Shown: positions 32,833 to 43,776 of the stretch, one piece after another
Layout of the letters: every line of letters starts with the position of its first letter
Numbering within the stretch: position 1 is the stretch's first letter
NCBI GenBank assembly: GCA_030528385.1
Contig: JAUMYZ010000013.1
Coordinates: 1-57,787 of the forward strand
DNA: 57,787 bases
DNA from: Moraxella sp.
GTDB taxonomy: Bacteria > Pseudomonadota > Gammaproteobacteria > Pseudomonadales > Moraxellaceae
Direction of reading: 5' to 3'
Position numbers and translations under genes: made by a program
The notes under the pieces: model-generated
What the model was told of the DNA's origin: nothing
Database searches by the model: none
Seen by the model: only the letters and a program-made list of their open reading frames with translations

Positions 32833-33363
32833 ATGGATAAGTTTATGAATGTAAAAACAACCAACGTATTGATGATGATGGGCATGATGGCGATGACAAC
32901 CGTCAGTTGGGCACTGCCATCAGACGCCAACCAACCCATTCGTCTGCTGGCTGACCGCGCCACTTATGTTGAGCGCACTGGCGTTACCACCTATTCAGGC
33001 AACGTCAGCATTGAACAAGGCACACTCAAAATCACTGCCGACAACATCGTGCTAAACCTAGACAATAAGCGCAGTATCAAATCGGCGGTGGCCACAGGTC
33101 GCCCTGCCACCATGCAACAGGTTGTTACCCAAGAAAAAGGACTTGCCAAAGGTCAAGCCAACAAAATTGATTATAACGCCGCCACAGGGATTGTTACACT
33201 GACAGGCAACGCCAAACTCACCCAAGCTGGTGCAAGTTTTGTGGGCAACACCATTCGTTACAGTCTTAAACTTGGCGACGTAGAAGCCAATGCGGGCAGT
33301 GGTCGGCGCGTGGAGCTGGTGTTTCCGCCCAGTGGTGGTGATGGACATCAAGGAATTCGTTGA
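32833..33363 (+). CDS. lptA: LPS transport periplasmic protein LptA
   Basis: 176 aa from the first ATG; an ATG at 32845 preceded by GGATAAG is equally plausible. A signal peptide rich in Met ends near VSWA-LPSD. The mature part is the OstA-type beta-taco ([38 protein letters not shown] and [24 protein letters not shown]). It forms the periplasmic bridge for LPS. Its stop overlaps the lptB start (TGATG). Confidence 0.92.
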   Translation: MDKFMNVKTTNVLMMMGMMAMTTVSWALPSDANQPIRLLADRATYVERTGVTTYSGNVSIEQGTLKITADNIVLNLDNKRSIKSAVATGRPATMQQVVTQEKGLAKGQANKIDYNAATGIVTLTGNAKLTQAGASFVGNTIRYSLKLGDVEANAGSGRRVELVFPPSGGDGHQGIR

Positions 33364-34112
33364 TGTCAGAGATTGTCTTGAGCATGCGCCATTTGGGCAA
33401 ACGTTATGGACAGCGTTGGGTGGTCAAAGATGTCTCCTTTGAGATTAAACAAGGACAAGTGGTGGGGATTTTAGGGCCCAATGGCGCAGGCAAAACCACC
33501 AGCTTTTATATGGTCATTGGACTGGTGGCAATGGACAAGGGCACAGTAATGTTTGGCGATACCGATTTGTCCAAAAAAAGCATGCACCAGCGCGCCAGAT
33601 ACGGCATTGGTTATTTGCCCCAAGAAGCGTCCATTTTTCGTAAATTGAGCATTGAACAAAACATCTTGGCTGTGTTACAAACGCGCAAAGATTTAAGCCA
33701 TGCTGCTCAGCGTCAAGAACTGGAGCAACTGATTGCCGATTTTCATCTTGAACACGTTCGCCATTCGCTGGGCATGAGCGTCTCTGGTGGTGAAAGAAGA
33801 CGCTGTGAAATCGCCAGAGCTTTAGCAAGCAACCCAAAGTTTATTTTGCTTGATGAGCCTTTTGCTGGCGTAGATCCCATTTCTGTGGGCGACATCAAAG
33901 ACATCATCACCACCTTGCAGCAACGCAAAATTGGCGTGCTCATCACCGACCACAATGTGCGCGAAACCTTGTCCATTTGCCAAAAGGCTTATATCGTCTC
34001 AGAAGGCAACATCATCGCCCAAGGCGTGCCAGCAGAGATTTTGGACAACGAGCTGGTACAAAAGGTTTATCTTGGTCGTGATTTTATGGCGTCGTTTGAC
34101 AAACCAAAGTGA
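33363..34112 (+). CDS. lptB: LPS export ABC transporter ATPase LptB
   Basis: 249 aa. Walker A is in [16 protein letters not shown], the Q-loop in [16 protein letters not shown], the signature in [18 protein letters not shown], and Walker B is [13 protein letters not shown] with [10 protein letters not shown] after it. It powers LPS extraction from the inner membrane with LptF and LptG, which are not in the window. Its end overlaps the end of nudC on the other strand by 29 bp. Confidence 0.96.
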   Translation: MSEIVLSMRHLGKRYGQRWVVKDVSFEIKQGQVVGILGPNGAGKTTSFYMVIGLVAMDKGTVMFGDTDLSKKSMHQRARYGIGYLPQEASIFRKLSIEQNILAVLQTRKDLSHAAQRQELEQLIADFHLEHVRHSLGMSVSGGERRRCEIARALASNPKFILLDEPFAGVDPISVGDIKDIITTLQQRKIGVLITDHNVRETLSICQKAYIVSEGNIIAQGVPAEILDNELVQKVYLGRDFMASFDKPK

Positions 34113-34863
34113 TGAGCCGATGAGCAATGCTGCCTTTGGGCGGAATGGCTGGCAGCCGATTGATGTCAAAAAAGTCGGCCGTTATCAGCTCGTCGTCTTG
34201 CACTCTAAGACTTCCTGACTGATACTGCGCCACAAAACCCACCATCAAATTGGCAGGATATGGCCAAGGTTGACTGGCTATATAAGTTGGCGGAGTGATA
34301 GATAACCCCGTTTCTTCAAAAACTTCGCGATGTACCGCCATTTCTAGGGTTTCGCCAACTTCCACAAAGCCTGCAATCAGACCATAAATGCCAGTGTTTT
34401 TGTGGCGATGGTGCCGAGCAAGCAAAATTTGTGGTTGGTTGGTGTTGGGGCACACTCGGGTGATGGCAACAATGACACAAGGCTGTATCGGCGGATAAAA
34501 ACTGCGTGAGCAGACCACGCAATGATGAACGTAACTGTTTGATGACAAAAACTTGCTGCCACACCCACCACAAAAGCGATGGTTTTGTTGCCAAGCCAAC
34601 AGCCAAATCGCCAACAGCAAATGATGGGCGTCCAAGCTGTTCAATCTTGACAACAAATGACGATAACTCAAAAACTCCCCGAATGCCAAATTCCAATTTA
34701 AGGCGCTGGCCGCTTGCTGGCTGATGGCGTATCGTTTGGCGCCAAGCAAAAACCCCCAAGCGCCCAAGCAGTCAGGCGAGCTGACAAAAGCGTGTGGCAG
34801 ACCTTGATGGCTGCAGTACACCTTATCGTCATCAATCACCCAAACTTGGCAGTCGGCGCTCAT
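34084..34863 (-). CDS. nudC: NADH pyrophosphatase / NAD-cap decapping enzyme NudC
   Basis: 259 aa. A four-Cys zinc ribbon (FCGGCG and CVVC) sits at about residues 97-118. The Nudix box is [23 protein letters not shown], and the NudC signature [14 protein letters not shown] follows it. It cleaves NAD(H) and removes NAD caps from RNA. The upstream FimL-like gene ends at the base where nudC begins, so they are probably co-transcribed. The 3' end converges on lptB. Confidence 0.94.
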   Translation of the reverse strand: MSADCQVWVIDDDKVYCSHQGLPHAFVSSPDCLGAWGFLLGAKRYAISQQAASALNWNLAFGEFLSYRHLLSRLNSLDAHHLLLAIWLLAWQQNHRFCGGCGSKFLSSNSYVHHCVVCSRSFYPPIQPCVIVAITRVCPNTNQPQILLARHHRHKNTGIYGLIAGFVEVGETLEMAVHREVFEETGLSITPPTYIASQPWPYPANLMVGFVAQYQSGSLRVQDDELITADFFDINRLPAIPPKGSIAHRLITLVCQTTP

Positions 34864-36575
34864 CAGCGATCTTCTGCGCCCATCAATAATTGATTAAGAC
34901 TGTGCTCGCTGACCAACAAAGATGGTCTGTTTGATGGGCGATTTTTGGCAAAATCATCAAAAGCCATCTCAGCGGATATGAGTACATCTGCCCAAGCGCT
35001 GGCTATTTTTGCTTGTGTTGCTGCGTTGGCATCATGGATTTCTTGCAACAAACCAGCTTCTAGGTGTTTGGCTAGGCGGGTCAGCTGTCTGGCGGTGATT
35101 GGCATGCGCAAAAATGCGGCGGCGCCTGCCACTTGGTGCATCATCTCTGGCGTGTTTTGCAGGCTTAAGATGTCTTGTTGTTCATCAAATATATAGTCGT
35201 CCAAAGCTGTTGCAATGGCTGCTAGGCTGTTTTTGGCTTCTTTGATAAGCACAGTATAAGCGCCATCTAAACGGTGCAAAGAAATGTTATGATTGTGCAA
35301 GGGCAGTTTGATTGTGCTAAAGGTGTGCGCCTTTGCCAGTTCAATGATGGCATTTTCGGCAACCATCAATCTGTCCAACAAACCGTCCAGCTCTTCTAGG
35401 GTGGGTGTTTGCCAAGCATTGACTTGACTGGCAGCGTTTTGCAAAGACTGACTGGCGTCTCTTAGCTCCAGCAAATACAAAACGCGCGCCAAATCAAGCA
35501 AAGCGTCTGAGATGTCGGCCGTGCTGACTTGTGTGCCAAGGCTGTTGTCATCACCGCGCACCAGTGTGTCCACGTCTTGTTTGATGTGTTCTATTTGTTC
35601 TTGGATAAGCAGGTTTAGGGTGTGGGTCATTTCATGATTGGGACCCAACAAAAAACGCTGCATTTGCTTAAAATCTTGCTCACTGATGCTGTTGAGTTGA
35701 TATTTTTGGTTGGCAATGGTGGCAAATTGGTCGTCCTTGGCACAGGCAAGACGCACCAGTTGCGCAAAACGTCTGTCAGCAACGGGCAAATAATCAAAAA
35801 ACTGTTGTTCTAAATAAATCAAAATGCGCTGCTTGTTATAACTGACGGGCAAATCGTTGGCAATATTTTTGGTCAAAACGGCAGCCGCTTGCCAAAACAA
35901 GCTGTCCGATTCTTGGGCAATGAGTGCGCAAGCCTGCGCCATGCCAGCAAGTTTTTGTTGTTCTTCGTCGGTCAGTGCATTGTTTTGATAAGACAACACC
36001 ACTTCTAGCCCAGCCCGATAGGCTTTGGAAAGTTTGTTGCCGTCTGTTGGCAAACGCGCAATGCTGGCGTAGTTGGCGGCTGGGTGGTGAATGATGGTGC
36101 TTTGGCTGTGCTTTCTGAGCGACGCTTCATCAAGCGCTGCTTTGCCCAAGTGCCCATAGAGTTTGTTGATGATTGCCAGCAGTAATGTTGGTTCTGGCAC
36201 AGCCTTTAATAACACAAACTCCACATAACGCTCAAGCAACATCACCGCTTCTGAGATGTCAGTCATCAAGATTTCGTCGGTGGCGCTGCGATTGTCTGCC
36301 ATTTGATGCAATTTGCCATAAGTCAAGGACAAAGCGTGCACCAAAATATCCGCGCCATCAAAAGCGATGAGTCTAAAAATTGCCCCCAGTTGCTTTAAAT
36401 TTTCAGCCGAATCCAGCAACAAAGGCGCTTGTTTTTTGTCGTCATAAAACTGACACAAATGCAACTCTGCTTCTTTTAGGACGGCGTGGATTTCATCACA
36501 CAACACATGCAGCGAAAGCAAATCAAAATCGGTGGCGCTTTGGGGGTCTGTCGTTGGTATGCTTGTTTGGGTCAT
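34863..36575 (-). CDS. fimL: FimL-like scaffold protein (ChpA N-terminal homologue)
   Basis: 570 aa, almost entirely helical, with two HPt-like bundles at about residues 20-130 and 380-540 but no kinase, CheW or receiver domain. The length and make-up match FimL of Pseudomonas and Acinetobacter (about 556 aa). FimL resembles the N-terminal HPt region of ChpA and links polar localisation, cAMP and twitching motility. The assignment rests on length and architecture rather than a signature motif. It lies upstream of nudC. Confidence 0.6.
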   Translation of the reverse strand: MTQTSIPTTDPQSATDFDLLSLHVLCDEIHAVLKEAELHLCQFYDDKKQAPLLLDSAENLKQLGAIFRLIAFDGADILVHALSLTYGKLHQMADNRSATDEILMTDISEAVMLLERYVEFVLLKAVPEPTLLLAIINKLYGHLGKAALDEASLRKHSQSTIIHHPAANYASIARLPTDGNKLSKAYRAGLEVVLSYQNNALTDEEQQKLAGMAQACALIAQESDSLFWQAAAVLTKNIANDLPVSYNKQRILIYLEQQFFDYLPVADRRFAQLVRLACAKDDQFATIANQKYQLNSISEQDFKQMQRFLLGPNHEMTHTLNLLIQEQIEHIKQDVDTLVRGDDNSLGTQVSTADISDALLDLARVLYLLELRDASQSLQNAASQVNAWQTPTLEELDGLLDRLMVAENAIIELAKAHTFSTIKLPLHNHNISLHRLDGAYTVLIKEAKNSLAAIATALDDYIFDEQQDILSLQNTPEMMHQVAGAAAFLRMPITARQLTRLAKHLEAGLLQEIHDANAATQAKIASAWADVLISAEMAFDDFAKNRPSNRPSLLVSEHSLNQLLMGAEDR

Positions 36576-36690
36576 GAGTGTCCTTATGATTAATCATCAA
36601 AAAATCTATCACCACAATTTGTCAATGATAAACGCCTTGTCTTTACCAATTTACTGATTGCAAGTATGATACCAAAATGACGATAAGCGG

Positions 36691-38082
36691 TTAATTTTTT
36701 AGTACCAAAGTGCGCCATGCTTGGTCGGCGTCATTGTCTGCCTTTGATTTGACCAGCGCAGCAGCGTGTTGGCTCAAGTTTAAAAATGTCAAGGCTTGTT
36801 CTTGGGTGCTTTCGTCTTTTTCTTCTTCAATGGCAAGCGCGATTTGCCCACCAGTCATTGCCAAATAAACTTCGGCCAAAATCTCAGAGTCTAGCAAAGC
36901 GCCGTGAAATGTACGGTCTTTTTGCCCCACGCCCAGACGCCTGACCAGCATGTCCAAAGAGTTTTTTTGACCAGGATATAGCTGCCGCGCCAGCGCCAAT
37001 GAATCGGTAACTTGCACCTGCTGGCTAAAATCGGTCAGTCCAACCTTGTCAAATTCCATCTTCAAAAAACGCATATCAAAGGTGGCGTTGTGGGCAATAA
37101 TCTCAGCACCTTTCATGAACTCATAAACATACTGGGCAACGTCAGCAAACCGCGGCTTGTCTGCCAAAAAGTCGTTGGAAATGCCATGAACTTTGATGAC
37201 TTCATCGTCCATCAGTTTGTCGGGGTTTAGATAAACATGCAACTGCTGACCGGTGGGCTTTCTGCCAATGAGCTCAATGATACCAATCTCTACAATGCGG
37301 TCGCCTTTTTGGTCTTCAAAACCGGTGGTTTCTGTGTCCATAATCAGTTGGCGCTCTGCTTTGCCTTGGTTGATGGGGTCGGGCAGTACCGCCCAAAAAT
37401 TGGCATTGACTCCCGATGTGTCGCCGTCGTAATCGGGGTTTTGTTGGTGATGACGCTGCAATGTTGGGGGGTGTTTGGGGATGCTGGCAACTTTGTTGGT
37501 GGGCAACGCGCGCTCTGGCACAAACTCGGCAATCAAGTCGTCGCTGTCAAACTGCGCCAGATTTTCAAAATATTGCGCTTCGCTCATGGGCGCTTGTTCG
37601 TTTTGGGTTTGCTTTTGGTGTGTAATCCGTTGTTCTCCTTGCTCGCTGACGCCCAAGTTTGCCAATTTATCGGCCATCTCATTGCCCACATGACCTGCAT
37701 GACCCTTGACCCATCGCCAATCAATAACACGGTTTTGGCTCAAGGCATCCAACCTTTGCCAAAGCTCTTGATTGAGCACTGGTTTGCCATCGGCTTTGCA
37801 CCAGTTTTTTTGTTTCCAGCCCAAGAGCCATTTGCTGATGCCATTTTTGACGTACGTTGAGTCTGTCCAAAGCTGCAAGGGCAACTCAGCAGGCGTGCGC
37901 TCCAAAGCGGTGATGGCAGCTTGCAGTTCCATGCGGTTGTTGGTGGTGCTGCCATCGCCACCCCAAATATTGAGCACATCGCCATTGGGGTATACAATAT
38001 GCACGCCATAACCACCAGCGCTGGTGCCTTTTTGACCATTGCCTTTGCAAGCGCCATCTGTATAAGCAATCAGTTGCGTCAT
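36691..38082 (-). CDS. rnhA-dnaQ: RNase HI - DNA polymerase III epsilon (DnaQ) fusion
   Basis: 463 aa in one frame. Residues 1-148 are RNase HI ([57 protein letters not shown]). A linker of about 85 residues follows. Residues 235-420 are a DEDDh exonuclease: [20 protein letters not shown] and [24 protein letters not shown]. It joins RNA-DNA hybrid removal with replicative proofreading. In most gammaproteobacteria rnhA and dnaQ are adjacent, divergent genes; fused forms are known in Moraxellaceae. Its start overlaps the aroQ stop (ATGA). Confidence 0.95.
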   Translation of the reverse strand: MTQLIAYTDGACKGNGQKGTSAGGYGVHIVYPNGDVLNIWGGDGSTTNNRMELQAAITALERTPAELPLQLWTDSTYVKNGISKWLLGWKQKNWCKADGKPVLNQELWQRLDALSQNRVIDWRWVKGHAGHVGNEMADKLANLGVSEQGEQRITHQKQTQNEQAPMSEAQYFENLAQFDSDDLIAEFVPERALPTNKVASIPKHPPTLQRHHQQNPDYDGDTSGVNANFWAVLPDPINQGKAERQLIMDTETTGFEDQKGDRIVEIGIIELIGRKPTGQQLHVYLNPDKLMDDEVIKVHGISNDFLADKPRFADVAQYVYEFMKGAEIIAHNATFDMRFLKMEFDKVGLTDFSQQVQVTDSLALARQLYPGQKNSLDMLVRRLGVGQKDRTFHGALLDSEILAEVYLAMTGGQIALAIEEEKDESTQEQALTFLNLSQHAAALVKSKADNDADQAWRTLVLKN

Positions 38083-38549
38083 ACTTTTTTACCATATAAA
38101 TGCCATAAAAACCACGACAACGCCATGTCGTATCCTTTGTCGCCAAGCCCACAAATCACCCCAACGGCTTTGTCAGAAAAATAAGAATGCCGACGAAAGG
38201 CTTCGCGCGCATGGATATTGGACAAATGCACTTCAATAAAGGGTTTGTTGCTGGCAAGCAATGCGTCTCTTAGGGCAACCGACGTGTGCGTAAAAGCGGC
38301 AGGATTGATAATCACCCCATCAAAGGATGACGCGCCTGCCAACACACCACGCCTGCCCAGCTCATCAACAAGCACGCCTTCGTGGTTGGACTGCACACAT
38401 TCAAGCGTTACGCCGTGCGCTTTGGCTTGGTTGGTCAGTCGCTGCTCAATGTCTTGTAAGGTGGTTGTCCCATAAATGTGCACTTCACGTTTGCCCAGCA
38501 GGTGCAAATTTGCGCCATTTAACAACAATAGTTGATGAGTGTTGCTCAT
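38079..38549 (-). CDS. aroQ: Type II 3-dehydroquinate dehydratase
   Basis: 156 aa, typical of the dodecameric type II enzyme. [21 protein letters not shown] (with the catalytic Tyr and Arg), [17 protein letters not shown] and [31 protein letters not shown] are the family signatures. It performs step three of the shikimate pathway. It overlaps the downstream rnhA-dnaQ gene by 4 bp. Confidence 0.96.
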   Translation of the reverse strand: MSNTHQLLLLNGANLHLLGKREVHIYGTTTLQDIEQRLTNQAKAHGVTLECVQSNHEGVLVDELGRRGVLAGASSFDGVIINPAAFTHTSVALRDALLASNKPFIEVHLSNIHAREAFRRHSYFSDKAVGVICGLGDKGYDMALSWFLWHLYGKKV

Positions 38550-38677
38550 GATAAAGGTCCGTGTTTTTGGTTATTGTAGCAAATTGCCCCATATTTTTTA
38601 AGCAATTTCTTGTGCGGTCGTTATGTTTAACAAAAATTATGATACAATGAGATTTTACGATTTATTTTGGATAATTC

Positions 38678-39076
38678 ATGAAACACGGTTTGCACGCTTT
38701 GTTTGTGATGAGTGCTTTGGCGCTGGGATTTGGCACAGCGCACGCCAGCACTCAGGTGCTTGATGCTGTAGAAGAAATCAACACTGGCATTTGTTTGTTG
38801 GTCAGTCAAGGGGCTTATACCGCTGCCGTTGAGCGTCAAGCTGGCACCCCCAAAAAACAAGCGCAAAAAGTGCTGGAAAAAGAGTTAAAAACCGTTGAAA
38901 AAAACTTTAGCGACAAGCAATTTGTGCGCTCTTTGCAGTCCATTTGGTTAAGTGGCTTGGACATTGTGTATCAAGCGCCAATACAACAAACCCAAGCCGA
39001 CAAACAAGCCTTTATTGAAGAAGTGGTCAGTGCGTCTTTAATGGCTTGCTTAGACGATATGGAAAGTGGTTTTTAA
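38678..39076 (+). CDS. Secreted hypothetical protein
   Basis: 132 aa. A signal peptide (MKHGLHALFVMSALALGFGTAHA) with a clear A-x-A cleavage site at about residue 23 is followed by a helical, charged mature part with two Cys. No family recognised. It is divergent from aroQ and runs into rhlB, whose start lies 19 bp after its stop, so the two may share a transcript. Probably periplasmic. Confidence 0.75.
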   Translation: MKHGLHALFVMSALALGFGTAHASTQVLDAVEEINTGICLLVSQGAYTAAVERQAGTPKKQAQKVLEKELKTVEKNFSDKQFVRSLQSIWLSGLDIVYQAPIQQTQADKQAFIEEVVSASLMACLDDMESGF

Positions 39077-39095
39077 TAAGGATAAGGAACACATC

Positions 39096-40295
39096 TTGAC
39101 CCAATCAACGCCCACAACAGACGACGCTTTGCTTTTTGAATCTTTTACCGATTTGCCGTTGTCCAAAGAAACTTTGCAAGCGCTCAGCACCCTAAAATTT
39201 AGCACACTGACGCCCATTCAGGCGCAAATTTTGCCGCACACTTTGGCGGGTCAAGACGCCATCGGGCAAGCCCAAACAGGCACAGGAAAAACCGCCGCCT
39301 TTTTAATCACTGTCATTGAAGCCTTGTTAAAAAGACCATTTTTGTCCACAGAGCAGCGCTTTTTGGCAGAGCCGCGCGCGCTGATTTTGGCGCCCACCAG
39401 AGAGTTGGCTCAGCAGATTTTTGCCGATTGCCGAGAATTGGTGCGTTTTAGTCGTTTGCACGCTTTGTGCATGACAGGTGGCGCAGATTTTGACCATCAA
39501 GAGATGCAACTGTACAAACAACCCCTAGACATTTTGATTGGCACGCCTGGCAGAATCATTGATTGGGCAAAACGCGGCGAGCTGTTTTTGGATCGCATTG
39601 AACTTTTGGTGCTTGATGAAGCCGACCGCATGTTGGACATGGGCTTTATTCCAGCGGTAAAATACTTGATTGGCAAAATGCCTGCCAATACCCATCGGCA
39701 AAGTTTGTTGTTTTCGGCAACTTTTAATCCTGATGTGATGCACTTGGCGTATCGCTGGTTGTATCAGCCCAGCTTTGTTGAAATCACCCCAGAGCGCAAA
39801 ACCAACCAAGACATTGAGCAGCGTTTTTATTTGCTTGCCGAAAAAGAAAAACTGACCGCGCTTAAGACCTTGCTACAACAAGACGACGTCAAAAAGGCGA
39901 TTGTTTTTGCCAATCGCAAAGACCAAGTCAAGCGCCTGTATGACAATTTGCGCCGCTATGTTGACGTCAGCATGCTGTCAGGAGATGTTGCCCAGCAAAA
40001 AAGAGAACGTTATTTGCAGCGCTTTAAGGACGGTGTGGTCAAGGTGCTGGTGGCCACCGATGTGGCAGGGCGCGGCATTCATGTGGACGACGTTTCGCAT
40101 GTCATCAACTTTAATTTGCCTGAATTGCCTGACGATTATGTGCATCGCATTGGGCGCACAGGTCGCGCTGGACAACAAGGCATCTCCATCAGCTTTGTCA
40201 GCGAAAACGACGCCTTTAACTTGCCCGCTTTGGAAAAGCACTTGGGCGCTTCGCTCAAACTTCAGCAATTTGACGCGCCAGTGAGTGAGCGATGA
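39096..40295 (+). CDS. rhlB: DEAD-box RNA helicase RhlB-like (TTG start)
   Basis: 399 aa from a TTG at 39096 with AAGGAACACATC before it; no ATG fits. Motifs in order: Q motif, AQTGTGKTAAF, APTRELAQQ, TPGRIIDW, VLDEADRMLDMGF, SATF, ATDVAGRGIHVDDVSHVINFNLP and HRIGRTGRAG. RhlB-type helicases unwind structured mRNA in the degradosome. The gene overlaps the hemW start by 4 bp. Confidence 0.85.
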   Translation: MTQSTPTTDDALLFESFTDLPLSKETLQALSTLKFSTLTPIQAQILPHTLAGQDAIGQAQTGTGKTAAFLITVIEALLKRPFLSTEQRFLAEPRALILAPTRELAQQIFADCRELVRFSRLHALCMTGGADFDHQEMQLYKQPLDILIGTPGRIIDWAKRGELFLDRIELLVLDEADRMLDMGFIPAVKYLIGKMPANTHRQSLLFSATFNPDVMHLAYRWLYQPSFVEITPERKTNQDIEQRFYLLAEKEKLTALKTLLQQDDVKKAIVFANRKDQVKRLYDNLRRYVDVSMLSGDVAQQKRERYLQRFKDGVVKVLVATDVAGRGIHVDDVSHVINFNLPELPDDYVHRIGRTGRAGQQGISISFVSENDAFNLPALEKHLGASLKLQQFDAPVSER

Positions 40296-41482
40296 ACGAA
40301 CATCAATTGGTGCTTGACCCTGCCAACGTCCCTTTGTCGCTGTATGTGCACATTCCGTGGTGCGTCAAAAAATGCCCTTACTGCGATTTTAATTCGCACG
40401 CACTGTCTGCCGACCATCAGCCGTCATTTGCTCAGTATACCCAAGCGTTGATGGCAGACATCAAAGGACAGCTTGATTTTGTCCAAGGGCGCAGCATTGG
40501 CTCTGTTTTTTTTGGCGGCGGAACGCCATCGGTATTGCCTGTTGAGTATTTGGCAAAGCTTTTGGGAGTATTGCAAGAAGTTTTGGTGTTTGATGACGAC
40601 GTAGAAATCACCCTAGAAGCCAATCCTGGCACGTTAGAGCACGCACCTTTTGCCAAGTACTTAGCATTGGGCATTAATCGCCTGTCCATTGGGGTGCAAA
40701 GTTTTAATGACGCCGCTTTAAAGGCGCTAGGACGCATTCATAACAAAGACGAAGCCACCAGCGCCATCAAAAAGGCCGTGCAAGCAGGCTTTAAACGCGT
40801 TAATGTGGATTTGATGTATGGCTTGCCCAACCAAACACCACAACTGGCGTTGCAAGACATCAATACCGCCATTGCTGCTGGCGCAACGCATCTTTCATGG
40901 TATCAGCTTACCATTGAGCCCAACACCAATTTTTATCGCACACCACCAACCTTGCCCGACGAAGACACTCTTGGCGCAATTGAAGAGCAGGGCAAGCGCT
41001 TATTGACGCAGGCGGGCTTTTGCAATTATGAAGTCTCAGCTTGGGTGGGGGCAAACGACGTTCCATGCAAACACAACGTCAATTACTGGCAATTTGGCGA
41101 TTATTTGGCGATAGGAGCGGGCGCTCATGGCAAAGTAACCTTGCGCCATCACCCCCAATTTGCCGATGGTGTCTATCGCTTTTATAAGTCGCGTTTGCCC
41201 AAAGATTATTTGACTTACGACACCCACCCTAAAATGGTAAAATTTGCCAAAGTCGCCGAAGAACATTTGCCATTTGAATTTATGATGAATGCCCTTAGGC
41301 TTGCCAACGGGGTGTCAGTGGCAACCTTTGAAGCGCGCACCGGACTGCTAATTAGCACCATTGATAACGAGCTCTTACCCTTGCAACATCAGGGTTTTAT
41401 GGTGTTTGACCCTGCTATCTTAGCGCCCACCAAGATGGGTTTTCGCTACGTCAATCATCTGGTGAGCGCGTTTTTAAATTAA
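40292..41482 (+). CDS. hemW: Radical SAM heme chaperone HemW
   Basis: 396 aa. The cluster motif is WCVKKCPYCDFNSH (CxxxCxxC with Phe after the third Cys), followed by FFGGGTPSVLP and INRLSIGVQSFNDAALKALGRIHN. The C-terminal HemN-like domain is present. It lacks the N-terminal CxxxCxxCxC form of HemN, so HemW, which delivers heme, fits better than coproporphyrinogen dehydrogenase. It ends convergent with ybeD, overlapping by 4 bp. Confidence 0.9.
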   Translation: MNEHQLVLDPANVPLSLYVHIPWCVKKCPYCDFNSHALSADHQPSFAQYTQALMADIKGQLDFVQGRSIGSVFFGGGTPSVLPVEYLAKLLGVLQEVLVFDDDVEITLEANPGTLEHAPFAKYLALGINRLSIGVQSFNDAALKALGRIHNKDEATSAIKKAVQAGFKRVNVDLMYGLPNQTPQLALQDINTAIAAGATHLSWYQLTIEPNTNFYRTPPTLPDEDTLGAIEEQGKRLLTQAGFCNYEVSAWVGANDVPCKHNVNYWQFGDYLAIGAGAHGKVTLRHHPQFADGVYRFYKSRLPKDYLTYDTHPKMVKFAKVAEEHLPFEFMMNALRLANGVSVATFEARTGLLISTIDNELLPLQHQGFMVFDPAILAPTKMGFRYVNHLVSAFLN

Positions 41483-41766
41483 ACCACCGTCTTGACGGTT
41501 TTGGCGTTGTCCAAGGCGGCGTACAAGCGATTGACCTGCTCGGCTGATGTGATGTGCAGTCTTAGGCGCAGCGAATGAAAACGCCCTGTTTTTGACGCTT
41601 TTACCGATATGCTTGCTGGGTCAAACTCAGGAAACAACGCCGCCAAAATCAAAACAACTTCGTTTTTTAGGTCGTCTTTGGCGCCTTCGTTGCCGATAAT
41701 ACTGAGCGGATAATCCATCGGAAATTGCCACAGCTGTGGGTTTTGGATTTTGGTGTGTTCGTGCAT
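41479..41766 (-). CDS. ybeD: DUF493 family protein (YbeD-like)
   Basis: 95 aa. The ferredoxin-like DUF493 pattern is visible: LWQFPMDYPLSIIGNEG, LILAALFPEFDPASISVKASKTGRFHSLRLRLHITSAEQVNRLYAALDN. The family's role is not settled; in enterics it lies between dacA and lipB. Here it is just downstream of rpoD with a structured gap between them. Confidence 0.88.
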   Translation of the reverse strand: MHEHTKIQNPQLWQFPMDYPLSIIGNEGAKDDLKNEVVLILAALFPEFDPASISVKASKTGRFHSLRLRLHITSAEQVNRLYAALDNAKTVKTVV

Positions 41767-41770
41767 GATT

Positions 41771-41805
41771 GCCCCTTATTTGTCCAAAAACAATAAATAA
41801 GGGGC
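41771..41805 (-). other. Stem-loop between rpoD and ybeD
   Basis: GCCCCTTATTT pairs perfectly with AAATAAGGGGC around a 13-nt loop. There is no T-run on the - strand after it, and it ends 5 bp before the ybeD start. It is more likely an attenuator or mRNA-stability structure than a simple terminator. Confidence 0.5.
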
Positions 41806-41831
41806 AAGTTGTTAAAATTCAAGCACAACCA

Positions 41832-43682
41832 TCAATCATTTTCCAAAAACGAACGCAAATGCTCGGAGCGTGATGGGTGGCGCAGTTTGCGCAGGGCTTT
41901 GGCTTCAATCTGACGAATGCGCTCACGCGTTACATCAAACTGCTTGCCCACTTCTTCAAGGGTGTGGTCGCTTGCCATGTCAATGCCAAAACGCATTTTG
42001 AGCACTTTGGCTTCACGCTCGGTTAGGTTGTCTAGCACTTCTCGGGTGGCTTCGCGCAGACCTTCGGCGGTGGCGCTGTCCACAGGGCTTGAGATGGTGC
42101 TGTCTTCAATAAAATCTCCCAAGTGGCTGTCTTCGTCATCGCCGATGGGTGTTTCCATAGAGATGGGTTCTTTGGCGATTTTGAGCACTTTGCGCACCTT
42201 GGATTCTTCCATGTCCAAGCGCTTGCCCAACTCTTCGGGCGTTGGCTCGCGTCCCATTTCTTGGAGCAGCTGGCGACTGACACGGTTGATTTTGTTAATT
42301 GTTTCAATCATGTGCACAGGAATGCGAATGGTGCGTGCTTGGTCGGCGATGGAACGGGTGATGGCTTGGCGAATCCACCATGTGGCATAAGTAGAAAACT
42401 TGTAACCGCGGCGATATTCAAACTTGTCCACCGCTTTCATCAAGCCAATGTTGCCTTCTTGGATTAAATCCAAAAACTGCAAGCCACGATTGGTGTACTT
42501 TTTGGCGATAGAAATCACCAAACGCAAGTTGGCTTCCACCATGTCTTTTTTGGCGCGGCGCGCTTTGGCTTCACCGATGGCCATTTGTCTGGCGACCGAC
42601 TTCATGTCGCGTATGTTCATCTGCAAACGCTCTTCGTGCGCCAAAATTTTTTCTTGTAGGGCGACCACTTTTGGCAACACTTCTTCTAGGGTTGGGGCAA
42701 AAGCAGGTTTGCCTTCAATGCGCAAAGGCAACCATTGAAGGTTGGTTTCGTTGCTGGGGAAGGTTTTTTTGAATTCATCAAGGGGCATTTTGCCGTATTT
42801 GACCACCAGTTTCATGATTTGACGTTCGTTTTGGCGGACATCGTCATACACTTCGCGCATTAAGGTCATCACTTGGTCGGACAAACGATTGTTGAGCTTG
42901 ATAAGCATAAAACGCGTGGCAAGTTCGTCATAAGCGGCTTTGGATTTTTGGCTGTCGCGACCATGTTCTGCTAAGGTTTTTTTGACTTTGGCAAACAAGC
43001 TTTGAATCTCTTCAAAGCGCTGGCGCACTTCTTCTGGGTCAAGACTGCTGTCATCGGCTTCGGTGGCTGCGCCATCGTCTTCATCGTCTGCGTCTTCTAG
43101 GTCGTATTTGGGCATGCTGCTGGAAGCTTTGATTTCTAATTCTTCGTCTTCTTTGAGCTCAAAATCGCCATCTTCGGCGCCCAAAAACCCCGTTACCACG
43201 TCGGAGATTTTTTTCTCGCCTGCCAATACTTGTGCATATTCATCAAGCACAAATTTTACCGTGCCTGGCCAGTACGCCATGATGTATTGCACTTCGCGAG
43301 TGCCTTCTTCAATGCGTTTGGCAATGCCAATTTCGCCATCGCGAGTGAGCAAATCTACCGTACCCATCTCACGCATGTACATCCGCACAGGGTCGGTGGT
43401 GCGACCTGGTTCGGTTTCAACGCTTGCCAGTACCGCCGCTGCTTCGTCGGCTGCCATGTCGTCGTCATTGCTGGTGTCGGTAAGCAAGATGTCGTCTTCA
43501 TCTGGAGCAACTTCATAAATGGGAATGCCGACGTCGGTGAGCATTTGTATGATGTCTTCAACTTGGTCGCTGTCAGTAACCGAATCGGGCATTTGGTCGT
43601 TAATCTCGGCATAGGTCAAATACCCTTGTTCCTTGCCAAGTTGAATGAGTGCAGGCAGTTGGGAAGTGGTGTGTTCGCTCAT
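41832..43682 (-). CDS. rpoD: RNA polymerase sigma-70 factor
   Basis: 616 aa from [19 protein letters not shown]; the frame is open another 111 bp up without family similarity. Region 1.1 is at the N-terminus. [18 protein letters not shown] is region 1.2, a long acidic non-conserved insert follows (about 175-240), region 2 has [39 protein letters not shown], and region 4.2 ends [24 protein letters not shown]. This is the housekeeping sigma factor. Confidence 0.97.
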   Translation of the reverse strand: MSEHTTSQLPALIQLGKEQGYLTYAEINDQMPDSVTDSDQVEDIIQMLTDVGIPIYEVAPDEDDILLTDTSNDDDMAADEAAAVLASVETEPGRTTDPVRMYMREMGTVDLLTRDGEIGIAKRIEEGTREVQYIMAYWPGTVKFVLDEYAQVLAGEKKISDVVTGFLGAEDGDFELKEDEELEIKASSSMPKYDLEDADDEDDGAATEADDSSLDPEEVRQRFEEIQSLFAKVKKTLAEHGRDSQKSKAAYDELATRFMLIKLNNRLSDQVMTLMREVYDDVRQNERQIMKLVVKYGKMPLDEFKKTFPSNETNLQWLPLRIEGKPAFAPTLEEVLPKVVALQEKILAHEERLQMNIRDMKSVARQMAIGEAKARRAKKDMVEANLRLVISIAKKYTNRGLQFLDLIQEGNIGLMKAVDKFEYRRGYKFSTYATWWIRQAITRSIADQARTIRIPVHMIETINKINRVSRQLLQEMGREPTPEELGKRLDMEESKVRKVLKIAKEPISMETPIGDDEDSHLGDFIEDSTISSPVDSATAEGLREATREVLDNLTEREAKVLKMRFGIDMASDHTLEEVGKQFDVTRERIRQIEAKALRKLRHPSRSEHLRSFLEND

Positions 43683-43776
43683 AGGTTCTCGCTTTGGGAC
43701 TTGGTGCCAAACAGTTGCTAAACGCTGCATTATAGCACAGCTTGTTTGGCTTAGACATGGGGGTGTTCTTGTGTAT

